Shown here piece by piece: positions 35,401 through 49,400 of a stretch of DNA of 64,000 bases. Made by a program: the position numbers and the translations under genes. The notes beneath the pieces were generated by a model. It was not told the DNA's origin and did not search any database. It worked only from the letters and a program-made list of their open reading frames with translations. The stretch's first letter is position 1. Each line of letters opens with the position of its first letter. The DNA is from Opisthocomus hoazin (lineage: Eukaryota > Chordata > Aves > Opisthocomiformes > Opisthocomidae): assembly GCF_030867145.1 (NCBI RefSeq), contig NC_134415.1, positions 8,844,417 to 8,908,416 of the forward strand, read 5' to 3'.

Positions 35401-38400
35401 ATAATGCCTCCCACCAGTTTTCATTTGAGGCTGCAGGGTTCTGCACCTGCAAGTAAGTGCACAAAACCAGAAAGGGAACATGGCTTCCGAGAAATGAGGA
35501 GAAGCCTGGGGAAAGAAAAGCAGAAATAAACTGATGGATGAAATGATGCCAAATATAACATTTCCAGCACCTGATCTGTAAAATGATTGCCATATAGTTG
35601 ATAAGCGGTATAGCTATGGCAGAAATAACAAAATTGTTCACATAGTAAAGCTGCCTTATTTGGGAATCATTTAGCATGCAATAGGAATACAAAAAGCTGA
35701 TAAAAGTTTAGGGTTGCAGAGAACTGTTTAAATTTTTTCATTTTATCCATTTATAATAAATTTTATTTTATCCAGTAGGAGTATTCACTGATTTCAACAG
35801 GACTCTTTGCTTGTATGAAGTTAATCCTTTGTAGGAGTGAGACCAGAGAGAGGAAATCAAGCTGGATGTCTGACTTTGTGCCTGATTGCATTTGCTGGTG
35901 CCTTGTCAAAGAGCATGTATTAACTATATATCGTGTTACTTCTGACAGTGTATTAGCTGGACATAATGGCAGCAAGTGCTGAGCTGCTAAGGGTTGCTAC
36001 CACTGCAGTTATAACAGCATTAAGGTGTTTGGAGGATATTACTGATTTAACTGATTCTGACACGGAAATTCTTATCACCTAGCAAATGAGCTGGCTAGGG
36101 GTGGTGCATACCAAGAGGCCAATTTATTGCAATTTTTCGCATTCCCGGTGGCTTCTGTGCATCTTTTTCCTTTACGAAGCCTTCACGTGACCTTGTTTTG
36201 AGCATAGTTCAAACCTGCATAAATATGCATGTTTCTGTGTCTAAAAATACCAAACGTTAAAATATGTAGACATTGCAAAGGACAGAAAGCTGTTTCTAAA
36301 ATAGAAAGCTAGTCATTTTTTATGGCAGTGTGGGTCATTATACTTTAGCCAGAAAGATAAACTCGAAGTTGTGAATGCTGAAATGGTTTCAGGTTTTCCT
36401 GTCCCACTCTATTCTTTCCCATGGAGAGCTGCAAGACAGAGGTTTTATGCCTTTGTGCTTTCTGTTCCATCCTTGTTTGGTTTCAGAGTAAAGCTGGGAT
36501 TCCCTTTGGATGTTAACTGGAGGAACAGAGACACCTTCTGCAGAGGGAAAAATATTTGTTCTTTATTTAATTCTAAAAAAGTGTTTCCTGGGAAATATAT
36601 AAAACCAGGAAGTCTATTAGGAAATATGCTTATTTGGGTTTGTAATTCCCCAGTGGTGAAGCTGAGTATCACAGAGATTTGGTCCATGCTGGACTACAAA
36701 GAGATGCTTTTCTGAACTTAATCCAAGCCTGTTTCAACCAGTCGCTTTAGCTTCTCAGTGCCTGTGTCGTCACGTGGCTAGTCTGTATGGGTGGAAGTCT
36801 CATAGCCATACTACAGCGGAGATCACCTCTGCTGGTGGCTGCGATTAAACTGTGCTTGACGAATCAGATTGGCTGTTAAAAAATCCTGAAGTCTTAGAAT
36901 AGAAATTGTCATATGTTGATTTTTGTTTGGAAAAAAGTGATCCGTTTCACATGTTTTCTATAAGCCTATTCACTTGTAAGTGTTGGTGTATTTGAAAAGA
37001 TTTGACTGAGAAATGCAAACACTGTTAAACTTTGAATGTTCTTTATATCTGGGTAAATCTGTGCTACCACTGGAGCAAATATAATGGGTGTCTTTATATA
37101 GATAATGTTCTAGTCTTTGTATTCCTTTCCTTCCAACTCACCTAACCAGCTGTGCATATGTAGAGCCATATCTACCTTGGTAAGTAATGCAACCCAGTAG
37201 GAGGAAATTTGTAGAATGAAGTGTTGCTGAGGAACCCCCGTCACACTGTGTGCATTTCAGAGGTTTTATGCAGACTAGGTCTTGTTCTGCCCTGTAGACC
37301 AAATTCACATTAGGTGTGTTCCCAGAATGCATCTTCTGGTTTTGTTTCATGTGTAGGCAACAGATGGGGAGGAATTTCATTTAAAGAGGAAAAGGGAATC
37401 ACTTCTGGTACGGAAAAGGAGTGTTTAGTAGCATTCAGTTGTAATTTATCAAAATGAACGTAAGGAATTGAGTACTAACTATACAAGTTACTGTTTGCAT
37501 ACAAAGTTAGAGAGTGTTTTGAGTACTATTAAGTACTCTCAAAAGCTTATTAATTAATTTGCTAAGATGATGCTTCTTTTTCCTTCTTGCACCATCTCCT
37601 GTACTCTAGTGAGCCACCATGATTTCGGATTACTAAAACAGTTCTGAAGGAGCGCAGAAGCACCTTCCGTGCGCTTCACCATCGCTTGCTAATCATCTTG
37701 GTATGTTCCCTGACATTTCCCCATGCCATTTGTAATAGGGAATGTGTCAGTGCCTGACATCTAAAATATCATCTTGTTGCAACGTAATGAAGTAATATTA
37801 AAACCTTTCTAGGATATGCAAAGGAGACTGTAAATTCCTTAGAGTATATCAGGTTCTCTAACTTTTTAAGCAAAAGTAGGTGTTAACAGATATGTGTGTT
37901 TAATGGGGGTATGTATATGCTAACTGACCTGTAAACCAATACGTGTTCTGGGGCAGTGGCTTGATCAAATTGTAAGCCAAGGTAATCTTATTGTCAAGGG
38001 ATATATTTTGCTTTGCTGTTGGTTGTAGGAGGCATATGAGGGTTTTGTAGTTTTGGAGGCTGTGCAGTTAAATCTGCTACTCTGAGCTCATCTGTGTCCT
38101 TTGTTCTTAATTCATATACATATCTGCTCCCTATTGATAGTTTATAATTTATGAAAATACATCTGTGGTCTCTGAAATTATAGAGTTGCTGTAATTACCA
38201 GGAAGAACAGTGCTTCATTGCCTACTTTAAGGCTGCAGTGATGTGTTTTTCTCTGTTTTCAGTTCTTTCTGCTCTCTGTGACAATACAGCAATCACCCTT
38301 GACCTCTGGACATTGTGAAATGCTGAGACAGTACCCTTCTGCAGTGTATATATTGATAAGGCCCCGAGGCCATTATTCCCTTGGCTAAGCTTTTGTTAGA

Positions 38401-41400
38401 AGCAAAGAGATTAGAGCCATTGTATTATGTAGCAACGCAAATACGTAAAATGACAGTGTGAAGATTTGTTTTTGCTATGTACCTTCTTACCCTAAGGGCT
38501 TGATCTTTTTATGCTTACATTAGTGAAACTCGGGAGTAATTCTGATGAGGTTGGTGGAGTTGTTTGAGTGCGCAGCTGATGTAACTGAAAGTGGAAACAA
38601 TCAAGCAGAATTTGATGGTGGTTGAGGTTACAGAGAATTGCAGTTCTCATTGCTGGAACAGGACTGAGGTAGAATATTTCTTCAGTTGAGCTGAAGGGCT
38701 GGAAGAAGTTTCCTTGCTAGGCAAGCACATCATCGACTTACAGACCACTGTGGCAGGCGGTATCATGTTTCCCTGGCTTTTCTTGGAAAATCTGTTGCAG
38801 CTTCCCCCAGCCATAAATTCTCATGTGTAGCTGCATTCCAGATCTAATAATAAATAGAAACCCTCTGCATGGGGTGGCGGGAAGCTATTTTTGGGATTTT
38901 ACTGTATTAAAAGCTTTCTGATATGGTAATATAAACGGAGGCCTTTTGAATCAAAATTGTTGTAAAGAAAGCTTTTAAATATGTATTCTAGATAAGGAGA
39001 AATAAACCCCAGATAAACAAACTAACTTCAGCTGGGCACATGCAGGGAAAGCATCGGCTTGAAAAGGGCAGGTGATAGCCATCTTTGTAACTCCATTTGT
39101 ATCCACTCGAGGTAGGTCTAGTTTGTCCCAAAAGCATCAGGGAAAGTAAGGAATACAAATAGAGATGGTGAAAAATGGAAGAAAAAAGCAGTCCTTTCAG
39201 TGCTGAGCTACTTGATGAATTGTGTTTTTTTGTCTATTGTGTAAAAAGTTGACTAGAAAGTGGGATTTTAACAACTGCACGATTACTGCAATGAAAAATA
39301 GGAAAATGTCTCTCATGATTGCTGTGATTGTGATAGTCCTTTGTCATGATTTGATATTTATTAGGCTGGGAAATATGATACTGTGTGTATATGTTAGCTG
39401 TTTATTATTATGAAAAGATACGTGTGCCAGGCAATCTACTGAGAGAGTAGGTGGTGTAGATCTACTGGGTGGTAGTTGTGAGTCACATTGTTTAAAGCGC
39501 TGGGAGGACTTGGTATTCGGAGTGTAGCAACATGGCCATTAGGGAAGTGGATGTAATAAGCAAGAAGCAGAGTGTTGTGTACTAGACACGTCTCATATTT
39601 CATAGCAGGGCTGGAAGCAGTAAAAGAGACAATAAACTGAAGGATGGGCAGAAGGAAAAAATGATCTATAAGGAACACGCTTAACACAGCATGCTTTTCT
39701 TAGTGCAGTATACGGTCTTGCTGTCACCTCCCTCAATTGCCTGTTAGTCAAGCAACTGACAGGCGCTGGAATAGCAGTAGATCTCATATGGTGCAGCTAC
39801 CCATTCCTGACTTGCAGCTGTTCAAACCTCTATTCGCTTGTCAGCCAGCCATTTGCTGGGCTTTTTTTGAAATGCTGAGGTGAATCATAGCTCTTTCCCT
39901 GGAGAAGAAATAGTGTCATTCCTATGCGGATGCACCAAGTACTAATTTCAGCCTTTTCCCAGGCTGGCTATTGGAGCCAGTGCTGCTTTCATTTCTTTGC
40001 TTGCCCCAGTCACTGCCAATCCATGGGCCTTTTCCATACCTGGTGAATAAGTGGTTTGAACTAGAATGAGCTCACAACTTCACATGAAAATGCCTGAAAA
40101 CAGTATGATCCACATTCAGTAGCAGAGAGGAGAAAATATATCCGCCAGTTTTGCTGTTATTCACTTTCTAAAGTTTATTGATTCTGCATATTTTTTTGTG
40201 GGAATGAGTTATGTGTTCGTGTAATGCCTAGCACAGTGACACTGAACACTGGGAACAACTGAACATTTTTAATAGATGTATATATGCATACATATATGAA
40301 AGATATATGAATACTATAATATTTTAAAAGTATTAGAAAGTCAGAGAGTGCATTTATGTGATACTGAATTATACAAAATATCTGCAATCATAAAAAATCA
40401 CCCACACTTTTCTCTGTGTTTCAGTGCAGTTTTAAAAAATGTTTAGCTTTTGTATTTGCTTTCATTGTGCATTGGAAACTGTTCATGCTGTTATGTATCT
40501 TGGGAATTCTTGCAGAAAAACACCCTGTTATTAGATGAAATAGTGTGTTTGATTTAGATGGTGAGGGCACACAACTGAGTTTTACTTATAAGCCTTTATC
40601 TCCAGATTTGCTGATTTACTAGAGGTGCCATGTTTTCAGAGTTAAAATAGTGGCCCTGCTGTCTGGAGATGATGTAAAGACTCTGTGCTGCCTTTCATAA
40701 AACAATCTTGACAAATGGAAATGTTCTTGATAACAGCTAATAACTCTTACAGACATAAGTATACATCAATGTTTTCTCCAATGCATTTCTTACTCTCTGT
40801 CATTCTGCATATATTGTGTATACCAGTGATTTAAGAGAGTTCTCTGCAGAGAAGCTACTTAGTTTAGGCTTAGCAGCCTGAGGACATCAGAGGCAATTCC
40901 TTGGGCACACTGAGAGAAGGGTGCTATTTCTGCAAAAGGCTTGACAGGCATTTAGTATAGTGGGTAGGAAGGCAGCCTGGCCTGGAACATGCAGTGAAGG
41001 GGAGTATGGTGCTAAGAATCAGGTGATTCTGCCACAGGTGCTGATGCACCACTTTTAAATAAGCCCAGTGGCCAGAGATAAAGCAGTTCCCTGCCGCGAT
41101 GCTCACAAATACTGCAGAGGAGAGATTCTGCTTCAGAATCTGTCGCACTTGTGGTAGGATCCCTTTGATTTGCAATACCTGCTGATTCTTAACAGTATGG
41201 TGATGTATGCAGCTTGCTTTAGTCTGCAGAGGGGGAACAAACCATCTTGAACAATTTATGACTGATTTAATCTTTAAAATGTGCCTAGTCTGTCCGTGTC
41301 TCTGCAACACATTTGAAGACTCTTTTGTGTGAACCTACAACAGACAGATCTGAGATGCAAACCAAGGCGTTCTCTCTTGAGCAGAAGCTGTAGTGGTTGT

Positions 41401-41552
41401 GTGACTGTTAGGTTGCAGTGGAAACCTTTCTTGCTTTCCTTAACATCATGTATGAACTATCTTCAAATTCAGAATTCATTTATAATTACTTAATTTGTAA
41501 TGTATTTCAGGTTTGTTGTAGAGCAGAGGTCTTAAAAGAACATGAAGGTCAC
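35401..41552. other. Intergenic, no gene seen
   Basis: AT-rich DNA between the HEATR1 promoter side and the CR1 at 41553. The longest open frame (36371-36715, 114 codons) has no recognisable domain or conserved sequence and looks like chance. No repeat family was recognised. Confidence 0.7.
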
Positions 41553-43458
41553 ATAGAATCATAGAATGGTTTGGCTTGGAAGGGACCTTAAAGATCATCT
41601 GGTTCCAACCTCCCTGCCATGGACAGGGACATCTTCCACCAGACTAGGTTGCTCAGAGCTCAATCCAACCTGGCCTTCTCTGGGCAACCTGTGCCAGTGC
41701 CTCACCACCCTCATGGTGAAGAATGTCTTCCTAATATCTAATCTAAATCTGCCCTCTTTTAGTTTTCAGCCATACCCCCTTGTCCTATCACTGCACACCT
41801 TTGTGAAAAGCCCCTCTCCATCCTTCCTGTAGGCCCCTTTCAGGTACTGGAAGGCTGCTATAAGGTCACCCTGGAGCCTTCTCTTCTCCAGGCTGAACAG
41901 CCCCAACTCTCTTAGCCTGTCCTCATAGGAGAGGTACTCCAGCCCTCTGATCATCTTTGTGGCCCTCCTCTGGACCCGCTCCCACACGTCCATGTCCTTC
42001 TTATGTTGGGGGCTCCAGAGCTGGACACAGTACTCCAGGTGGAGTCTCACGAGAGCAGAGTAAAGGGGCAGAATCACCTCCCTCGCCCTGCTGGCCACGC
42101 TTCTCTTGATGCAGCCCAGGATACGGTTGGCTTTCTGGGCTGCAAGCGCACATCGCCGGCTCATGTTGAGCTTCTCATCCACCTGTGCCCCCAAGTCCTT
42201 CTCCTCAGGGCTGCTCTCGAGCCACTCTCTACCCAGACTGTACTTGTGTTTTGGATTGCCCTGACCCACGTGCAGGACCTTGCATTTGGCCTTGTTGAAC
42301 TGCATGCGGTTCACGCAGGCTCACCTCTCCAGCCTGTCAAGGTCCCTCTGAATGGCATCCCTTCCCTCCCGCATGTCAACCATACCACACAGCTTGATGT
42401 CGTCGGCAAACTTGCTGAGGGTGCACTCAGTCCCACTGTCCGTGTCGCCAACAAAGATATTGAACAGCACCGGCCCCAGTACGGACCCCTGAGGCACACC
42501 ACTCATCACTGGTCTCCACCTGGACATCGAGCCATTGACTGTAACTGTGTGTGTCCATCGAGCCAGTTCCTTATCCAACAAGCGGTCCATCTGTCAAATC
42601 CATGTCCTTCCAATTTAGAGACAAGGACATCATGTGGGACAGTGTCGAATGCCTTGCACAAGTCCAGGTAGATGATGTCAGTTGCCCGTCCTGTGTCCGC
42701 CAACGCTGTAACCCCATCATAGAAGGCTACCAAGTTGCTACTGGAGAGAGTCCAGCGGAGGGCTACAAGGATGGTGAGGGGACTGGAACATCTCTCCTAC
42801 GAGGGGAGGCTGAGGGAGCTGGGCTTGTTCAGCCTGAAGAAGAGAAGGCTGCGAGGGGACCTAATATATACTTACAAATATCTGAAGGGTGGGTGTCAGG
42901 AGGACGGGGCCAAGCTCTTTTCAGTGGTGCCCAGCGACAGGACAAGGGGCAATGGGCACAAACTGAAGCACAGGAAGTTCCATCTGAACATGAGGAAGAA
43001 CTTCTTCCCTCTGAGGGTGACAGAGCACTGGAACAGGCTGCCCAGGGAGGTTGTGGAGTCTCCTTCTCTGGAGATATTCCAGACCCGCCTGGACGTGGTC
43101 CTCTGCAGCCTGCTCTGGGTGACCCTGCTTCGGCAGGAGGGTTGGACTGGGTGACCCACAGAGGTCCCTTCCAACCCCTACCATTCTGTGATTCTGTGAT
43201 TCTGTGGTCAGGCATGATTTGCCCTTGGTGAAGCCATGTTGGCTGTCCCCAACCACCTCCTTGTTATCCATGTGCCTTAGCATGGTTTCCAGGATGATCT
43301 GCTCCATCATCTTGCCAGGCACAGAGGTGAGGCTGACTGGCCTATAGTTTCCCAGTTCTTCCTTGTTTCGCTTTTTAAAAATGGGGGTGATGTTGCCCCT
43401 TCTCCAGTCGGTGGGGACCTCCCCAGACTGCCATGACCTCTCAAATATGATGGAGAGT
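41553..43458 (-). mobile_element. CR1 LINE with part of RT domain, interrupted by a second CR1
   Basis: A minus-strand CR1 in two pieces, 41553-42737 and 43207-43458 (about 1.44 kb of CR1). The minus strand encodes reverse-transcriptase motifs [26 protein letters not shown] and the catalytic FADDIKL, then [17 protein letters not shown] and [17 protein letters not shown] near 42324 replaces the usual Trp codon, and a frameshift lies between the KAFDTVPHD and SGVPQGS parts, so it is dead. Its 3' end has ATTCTATG units. It is 5' truncated. Confidence 0.93.
42738..43206 (+). mobile_element. Younger CR1 LINE nested inside the CR1 at 41553-43458
   Basis: A plus-strand 3' fragment starting ctggagagagtccagc and ending with three ATTCTGTG units. 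The plus strand reads [20 protein letters not shown] and [16 protein letters not shown] in pieces. Removing it rejoins the host CR1 without loss (caagttg | gtcaggcatgattt), so no target-site duplication is evident. Confidence 0.93.
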
Positions 43459-46400
43459 GATCACAAGTCACTTAATAGTGGACTATGCCAGCTGCTTTGT
43501 ATGTATCGCAATGCAGACTTAATTGCATAGTCACAAACTACTTTTTCTCCAGAAATCCTGGTTTGTTCAATGTATTGCATGAGCAGTGCTCTATAGTATT
43601 ATGGTTTCTCTTTTATTCAACGAAGGTCTGTTGCACTCAGTTGGAACATGTTCCCAAGTACATACTTTATGATTTTCAGCTCTGGTCATCAAAGTATTTA
43701 TACTTGTCTTCAAGTATTCCAAAGCTATTGGATATTTGATTTTTCATCTGCTTCCTTATGCTTCACAGCATTAGTATTATCTCTGGTCTACAGAAAGAAA
43801 ACTGAGGCACATGCCCCAAACTGTCTGTAGTTCCATTACTACAATATTTGTCTTTTCCCTAAAGCGCTTTACAGAGTACAGTTACATACTGCCTTTTTAC
43901 CCACTGAGTAGACCTGGTGGTTTGAACCTTTAGGCCCAGCAGAATCCTATATTTGCCCGATATTTCCTTCATGCATTGTTTTAAACATTCTCTTCTGCAG
44001 CTGAAAGTGCAGTCTGTGACTCTCCTGACTTTCACCACTGGTACTTTAACAGTAACAAATCAGGCCCTTTCACCTGACTTTCACCACTGGTACTTTAACA
44101 GTAAAAAATCATGCCCTACGAATTTAGGGCCTGATCGGCCTAATTTCCGTAGATCATCTGCATGCCAGGGTTACCTACGAAGAAGGTATAAGGGGGATTG
44201 CTGAGCCATGGGGAACAAATGAAAAAGTGTCTTGGTGTTCCAGAAGCACAGTCATAACTGAATCGTTTTCCTAGAGAAGTCGAAGATACATTTGAATACA
44301 TCCATTTGAACTGCAAAATAAGCTTTCTGCTGAATGCTTTTATCATGGGAAAAGAGGCCAGGGGAAGATGTGTTCAGACTATCTAAATCAAAAAATGAAT
44401 TCTGGAGTTTGCTATAAATACACGTGGAGCCTTATGGCCTGTAAGGAAAGGCTCACCTTTGTCCTATTTGCTGACTCCACCACCAGTAACTGTTGTCCAT
44501 AGGAACTGGAAAAATACCTAGAACAGCATCTGGCTTGAAAAAAAATAACCCTCTTGAATTAGGTTCAGTTTTGAAATTCTGTAAGATTACAGCTCTTCCA
44601 GATTTAACTGTGGGACAGAACAGAGATCTAGACTGCACGTTAGCACAACTCCGCTGCATTTACCCTATAGACAAACTGGTTTCAAAGTGAAGAACCATGC
44701 AGGTACTCTGCTCTCCTTTGCTTGTGCTGAACTGGATTTACGCAGGGCGACAGGTGAGCCAAATAAGAAACAAAGGACTTGTCCATATTCAGAGGGATTG
44801 AGAATATATGAGGGCCTTCACCATGAGTAGGTCATTGCTGGTAGATCTGAAGAGCAACCAGTCTCCTGCTGGAAAGTATGTTGCGCAAAAGTGATACCCA
44901 TTGCTGCTGACGTGAGAATACAGCCAAAGTTAGTGAGAGAGATCATAGTTGGACAAGGAACAATTTTCTTCAAAACAGGAACTGGAAAATTCAGGCCTTG
45001 CTGCTTGCATGTCAGGAACTCTGCTCGTTTTTCTCAGTGCTGATTCTTAATACAGCTGAGTACCAGAGCAAAGCTTTGTTGGAGAGGGTGTAAGGACAAC
45101 AGCTCCGGAAAAGGAAAACTTGCATTATATGTGTGGCAAAAAGTACGTTATCCCTGTTTGGCAGTAATTCAGGTTGTGCCTAACGCTGCCTTATACAGGG
45201 ATGAATTTGCCCCTTTTACTAATCTTTGTATCACTCCTGTGGCATGTATAGTAAGTAGCTAGTACTCATTTTTACAGACTGGCATTTTGTTCAACCAGGT
45301 TGCCTTCTTGAGCGTGCAACTTTAATTTCATTGATGCTAGTGAAATTACATTGTTGTCTCTGGAAAGACAAATGAGGCCGTTGAGCCTGCAACTTGTCTA
45401 AGGTCGTTCAGTCACTCTGTACAAACGCTGAGTTTAGAATGCGGCGGTGTCTGATATCCAGTGCCCATATCCTGTGCCCATAATCTCTACTTCATACCTC
45501 AGTGATTTAAAACCTGCCAGGTCTCATCTGTGCCCCTTAGATAATTATTGTCTGGAAACTCTGACTTAGCTGATGAAGTTTGTTTCTGGATAAATAAAGG
45601 CATGTTGTTTATGCATTCCTTATTTCACACACACCTCTCGCTTCTCTTTTCTCAGTGTGACCAAAACTATTGCTGAATTATGTGCTTTTTTAGACAAGTA
45701 GTCTCAGATAAATCAGTTATGGGTCACAGGCTGGCTCACTATGGGTTTTTTTAAACAGGTAGTTTTCGTGACGTTGTAGAGTCAGTTGCAGGCTTTTGGA
45801 TCACCCTGGTCGTACAGTTTCTTCCTGGCTTAGTGTCTTTGTGTGGTAACACTAAGCCAGCATAAAACAGGAACACCGCCAGGGTTCTGGGAACACATGA
45901 TGGAGTGAAGGTTCCTTCAGAAGGTTTGTAATGGGCCATGCTATAGCCCTAGTCCTGCCCCTTGCATTCTCATCACTGAACCATTTTTAAAATCCTGGAT
46001 CTGTCTCACCATTTTTTCCAACCTTATGCCAGCACTATTTGTAGTTTCCCCACCTGTTACCGTGTGTATTACGTTGTAACTGGCTGCATATTGCTCTGCA
46101 ACTTTAGTGTGCTACCAGACTGACGGCAGTGTTGTGTACAAATTGCCATACACATTTCCCAGTTTTTCCTTTGATGTTACATTTCTAATCTGTGCAAAGC
46201 AGCTGTCGAAGTTTCTGATATTATTGAGTTTGTGATGTAATCTGTCTTTGTGAGTTGCATCTACCCAGACAAGAACCATTAAACAACAAAGGCACCCTCA
46301 AGAGGCTAGCCAAAGGGATAAGGGATTTCAAGTATCATGGTTTCTTCTGAAAGATTTAATAGAAATATGGCAGAATGTGAGGCCTGAGAGCTCTTCTCAT

Positions 46401-49400
46401 TCATGAAAGTTGTGATCTTGTGTAGCGCTGCCTGGCAGTCACCATCTCTAGTGGGTTTGCCCTCTGCTAGATTCCATCTTTCAGCACTCACACAGCAGTT
46501 TGTGATTGCTATTATGTATCACAGTACTGAATACTGGTACTGTGGCCAGGTGTTGAATGATTCCTACTAGTACCTGCCTTGAAGCCTTCCAAGAACCAGG
46601 ACCATCTGCTGTGCAGGCTAAAAGGCTGCAAGCGTGGCCCCACGAACAGTAGGGACATCCCCTCCAGAGCGTGAGGGACCCTGAATGCCTGAGCAAGCCT
46701 GACATACTAGAATAATGCTAGGTATTTTTGGGTGCAGGCTACGCATAGACCTGGGAGACAAATGTGGAGGTGAATGGTGTGTGATAGGTAAAGCACACTG
46801 TAACCATGATTGTTCTATAGGCTCATCAGGGCTTTTAGACAGAAAAAGCCCCTGCTCCAGAGAATTGGTGTTCTAGGTGGACATCAAGGACCAAAGGAAG
46901 CATTGCTGACGGTATTTTAGAAACGGGAGAGTGCAGCACAACAGGCTTGTTTCTTTCTCTCAGTGAGAGTAGTCTAATGGGCAAACACTTAGCTTTTTGG
47001 GAAAATGTTATCTGAATTGATTTGTTCAAGGTCACATAGGGCATCTTGGGCTGGTGTGGGTCACCCAGCGTCTCATCCCCGTGATTTTCCTTCTGCACAA
47101 AGGGTTGGCAAAAGCCAGTGATCTCAATGCAGTCAGCATTTTCTCCATACTCCTGAATCCCAAGCCATGCTTTGGTAGTGCTTGTCTGTCCTATAAATGT
47201 TTATTGCTACACTTCATCCATGGCTGAATTTCAGGGGCAGAGTAAGTTGTCTCTATATATAGCTGATGAAATGCTTCGGGGTCTGCTGACAATGTCAGTT
47301 GTTACTATGAAGCCAGCAATGCATTTTTTCAGCTCTTTCTCAATTTTTTTTTCCCAACCTGTAATTTGAGATAGTATACTTTAATAAAAATCATTATAAT
47401 GTATACTTAGCTTCTGTATAGTTAATATCACCACACATGAGTAGGATGGGGAATTTTCAGAAGCAGAGTTTGTGCCTTGTGGTGCTAGATGTGGGAGGGT
47501 TAATATGCTGAGCGCCCATGGTGCTTTTCCTTAGCTCAGACAAAATCAGAGTTTTGATTCCCAGATGCATCCTTCTCTTCTCTACTCTTTTTCTGCCTTG
47601 CTTCTGTATGTGTTCATTCTGGGAATATAAAGCGAGTCTGACATTTATTCATATTATCTTTACATACAGAACTTAATTCTTTGGGTTTTTTTTTCTGGAC
47701 TTACAAAATAGTGTGTTTCTCACATTGAAGAAGGTGAGCTGTGTTTGCTGTATTGGAAATCTCAAAAGAGTTATTTCTCCCAAAGTTTAATAAAAAATAA
47801 ATACATTTTGTAACACATCTCACCTTTCTGCTTAGCTTTGTTTGGGAAATTTATGCATAATTTTTAACAGAATCCAACATTTTGGCCCAATCTAAATTAG
47901 CAATGTCTTCTTTAAATAATTCAAATTTTTGTTGGTTAAGCTTTAAATGAGTGGATTTTGCTACAAGCAGAAGTACGTTTTAGTGACAGTTATGACATGC
48001 TTTGAAAGTAGAAGGGCTTTTTGATCCCTCTTTTAAAATTCTGTTAACAGTTTACAGAAGAGAATAATCACTTTGAATTTATTTTATTTTATCTTTCATT
48101 GACTTCTTTCTTGAGAAACCATCCTACTGTTTTTTTTTCACAAAGAAGCAGGCTGTGCCTATGGAAAGATGGTTGCTTAAACACTCACCGACTTACTGAG
48201 CTCTCATAAGGTTCTTCATCTTCCTGAGGCCTTTCTGAGGCAGTTTTGACAGACGTGAGCTATTGCGTTCCTGCAGAGAAGTGTTACCGCAGGAAACTAA
48301 TGGTGATCATTTTCACATCAGTTGATTGTTTCACAGGCAACTATTTAAGTGGAGACATCTGGCTAATTTCTTATTCTAAATTTCACAAAGTTCAAATAGA
48401 ATGATCTGGGGAAACATTGTTAAAGTGTTGAGCATTTTTGAAGTTTTATTAAAAAGTTGGGGTTTTATTCTCATTCTAAGATTTTGTGAGAGGGAAGAAT
48501 AAGAAGTAGGTTGAAGGGGTTGAACGTGTGATGAACAGTGAAAATATGGAGGAGTGAGTTCTCGAGACAATGATGTGACAGCTTTTGGGGAGCAAATGGA
48601 TGTTAAATGTAAACTGTGTGAAACAATTACCATTTAATTAGAAAAATGATGAAGGCTGACACAGGATGTGAAAACTGTGCTTCCTTTAGTTAGAAAAGCT
48701 CTTTGATTCTCAAGGAGCTTAATGCAGAGTATGCCAGGAGGCTTTCAGTTAGGTGGTATTAGATTCAAAGATCCTTCTTAAGTTGAAACTGTGGTAAGAA
48801 ATACTGAGTGAGTTCACCCACAGACCTGCTGCTCCTTTTAGGAAAGTTCTGGCCTGCTTGGTGCTCCTCATGCATGGGAAATGGTATCTTGTTGCCACAG
48901 CGTTGTCCTGGGGTAAAGACATTCTCCTGGGTAGGCCCTTACTAGCATTTGTGTTAGCATGAACTACAGCTGCACACCTTTTCCCAAATAAAAGACAATT
49001 CAGCTCTGCCATCTCCATTTCTGATCTCCCTGTGCTACCTTATTTCTTCTAATCTGTTTCCCAATCATGAGTATTCTTTTTGTCTCACCACATTGTAAGC
49101 AATCTGTCTCATTTCTACCTCAAATATACCTGCTGGCTCTCAGGTATCTTGCCATGTCAGTTTAAAATTCTGTATCCACTGTGTCACTGTGTTTCCTCCT
49201 CTTTCTCTACCTGCGACTTTTGTCCTTTCATTCCTGCTCAGCTTGCCTGTTTCTGTTTTGATTGGATTTTCTTTCTCCTTAGGCACACACAGTTTGTAGC
49301 TGTGCGGCTCTGCGAGCCTTAGTGGGGACAGTCCTAACCTACCTCTGATGTGGGAATACACTGACTGAAGCACAGTGCGTTATTCATACTACTCTGCTGG

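Noticed and set aside
36371..36715. 114-codon plus-strand frame in the intergenic region
   Set aside because: No recognised domain and no splice or promoter context; length is expected by chance.
42003..43231. Plus-strand frames of 222 and 226 codons
   Set aside because: They are antisense or mixed-strand readings of the nested CR1 elements; the meaningful coding is RT on the CR1 sense strands.
41549..43458. Considered an active CR1 source element
   Set aside because: 5' truncated, interrupted by another CR1, with a nonsense codon near 42324 and a frameshift in the RT.
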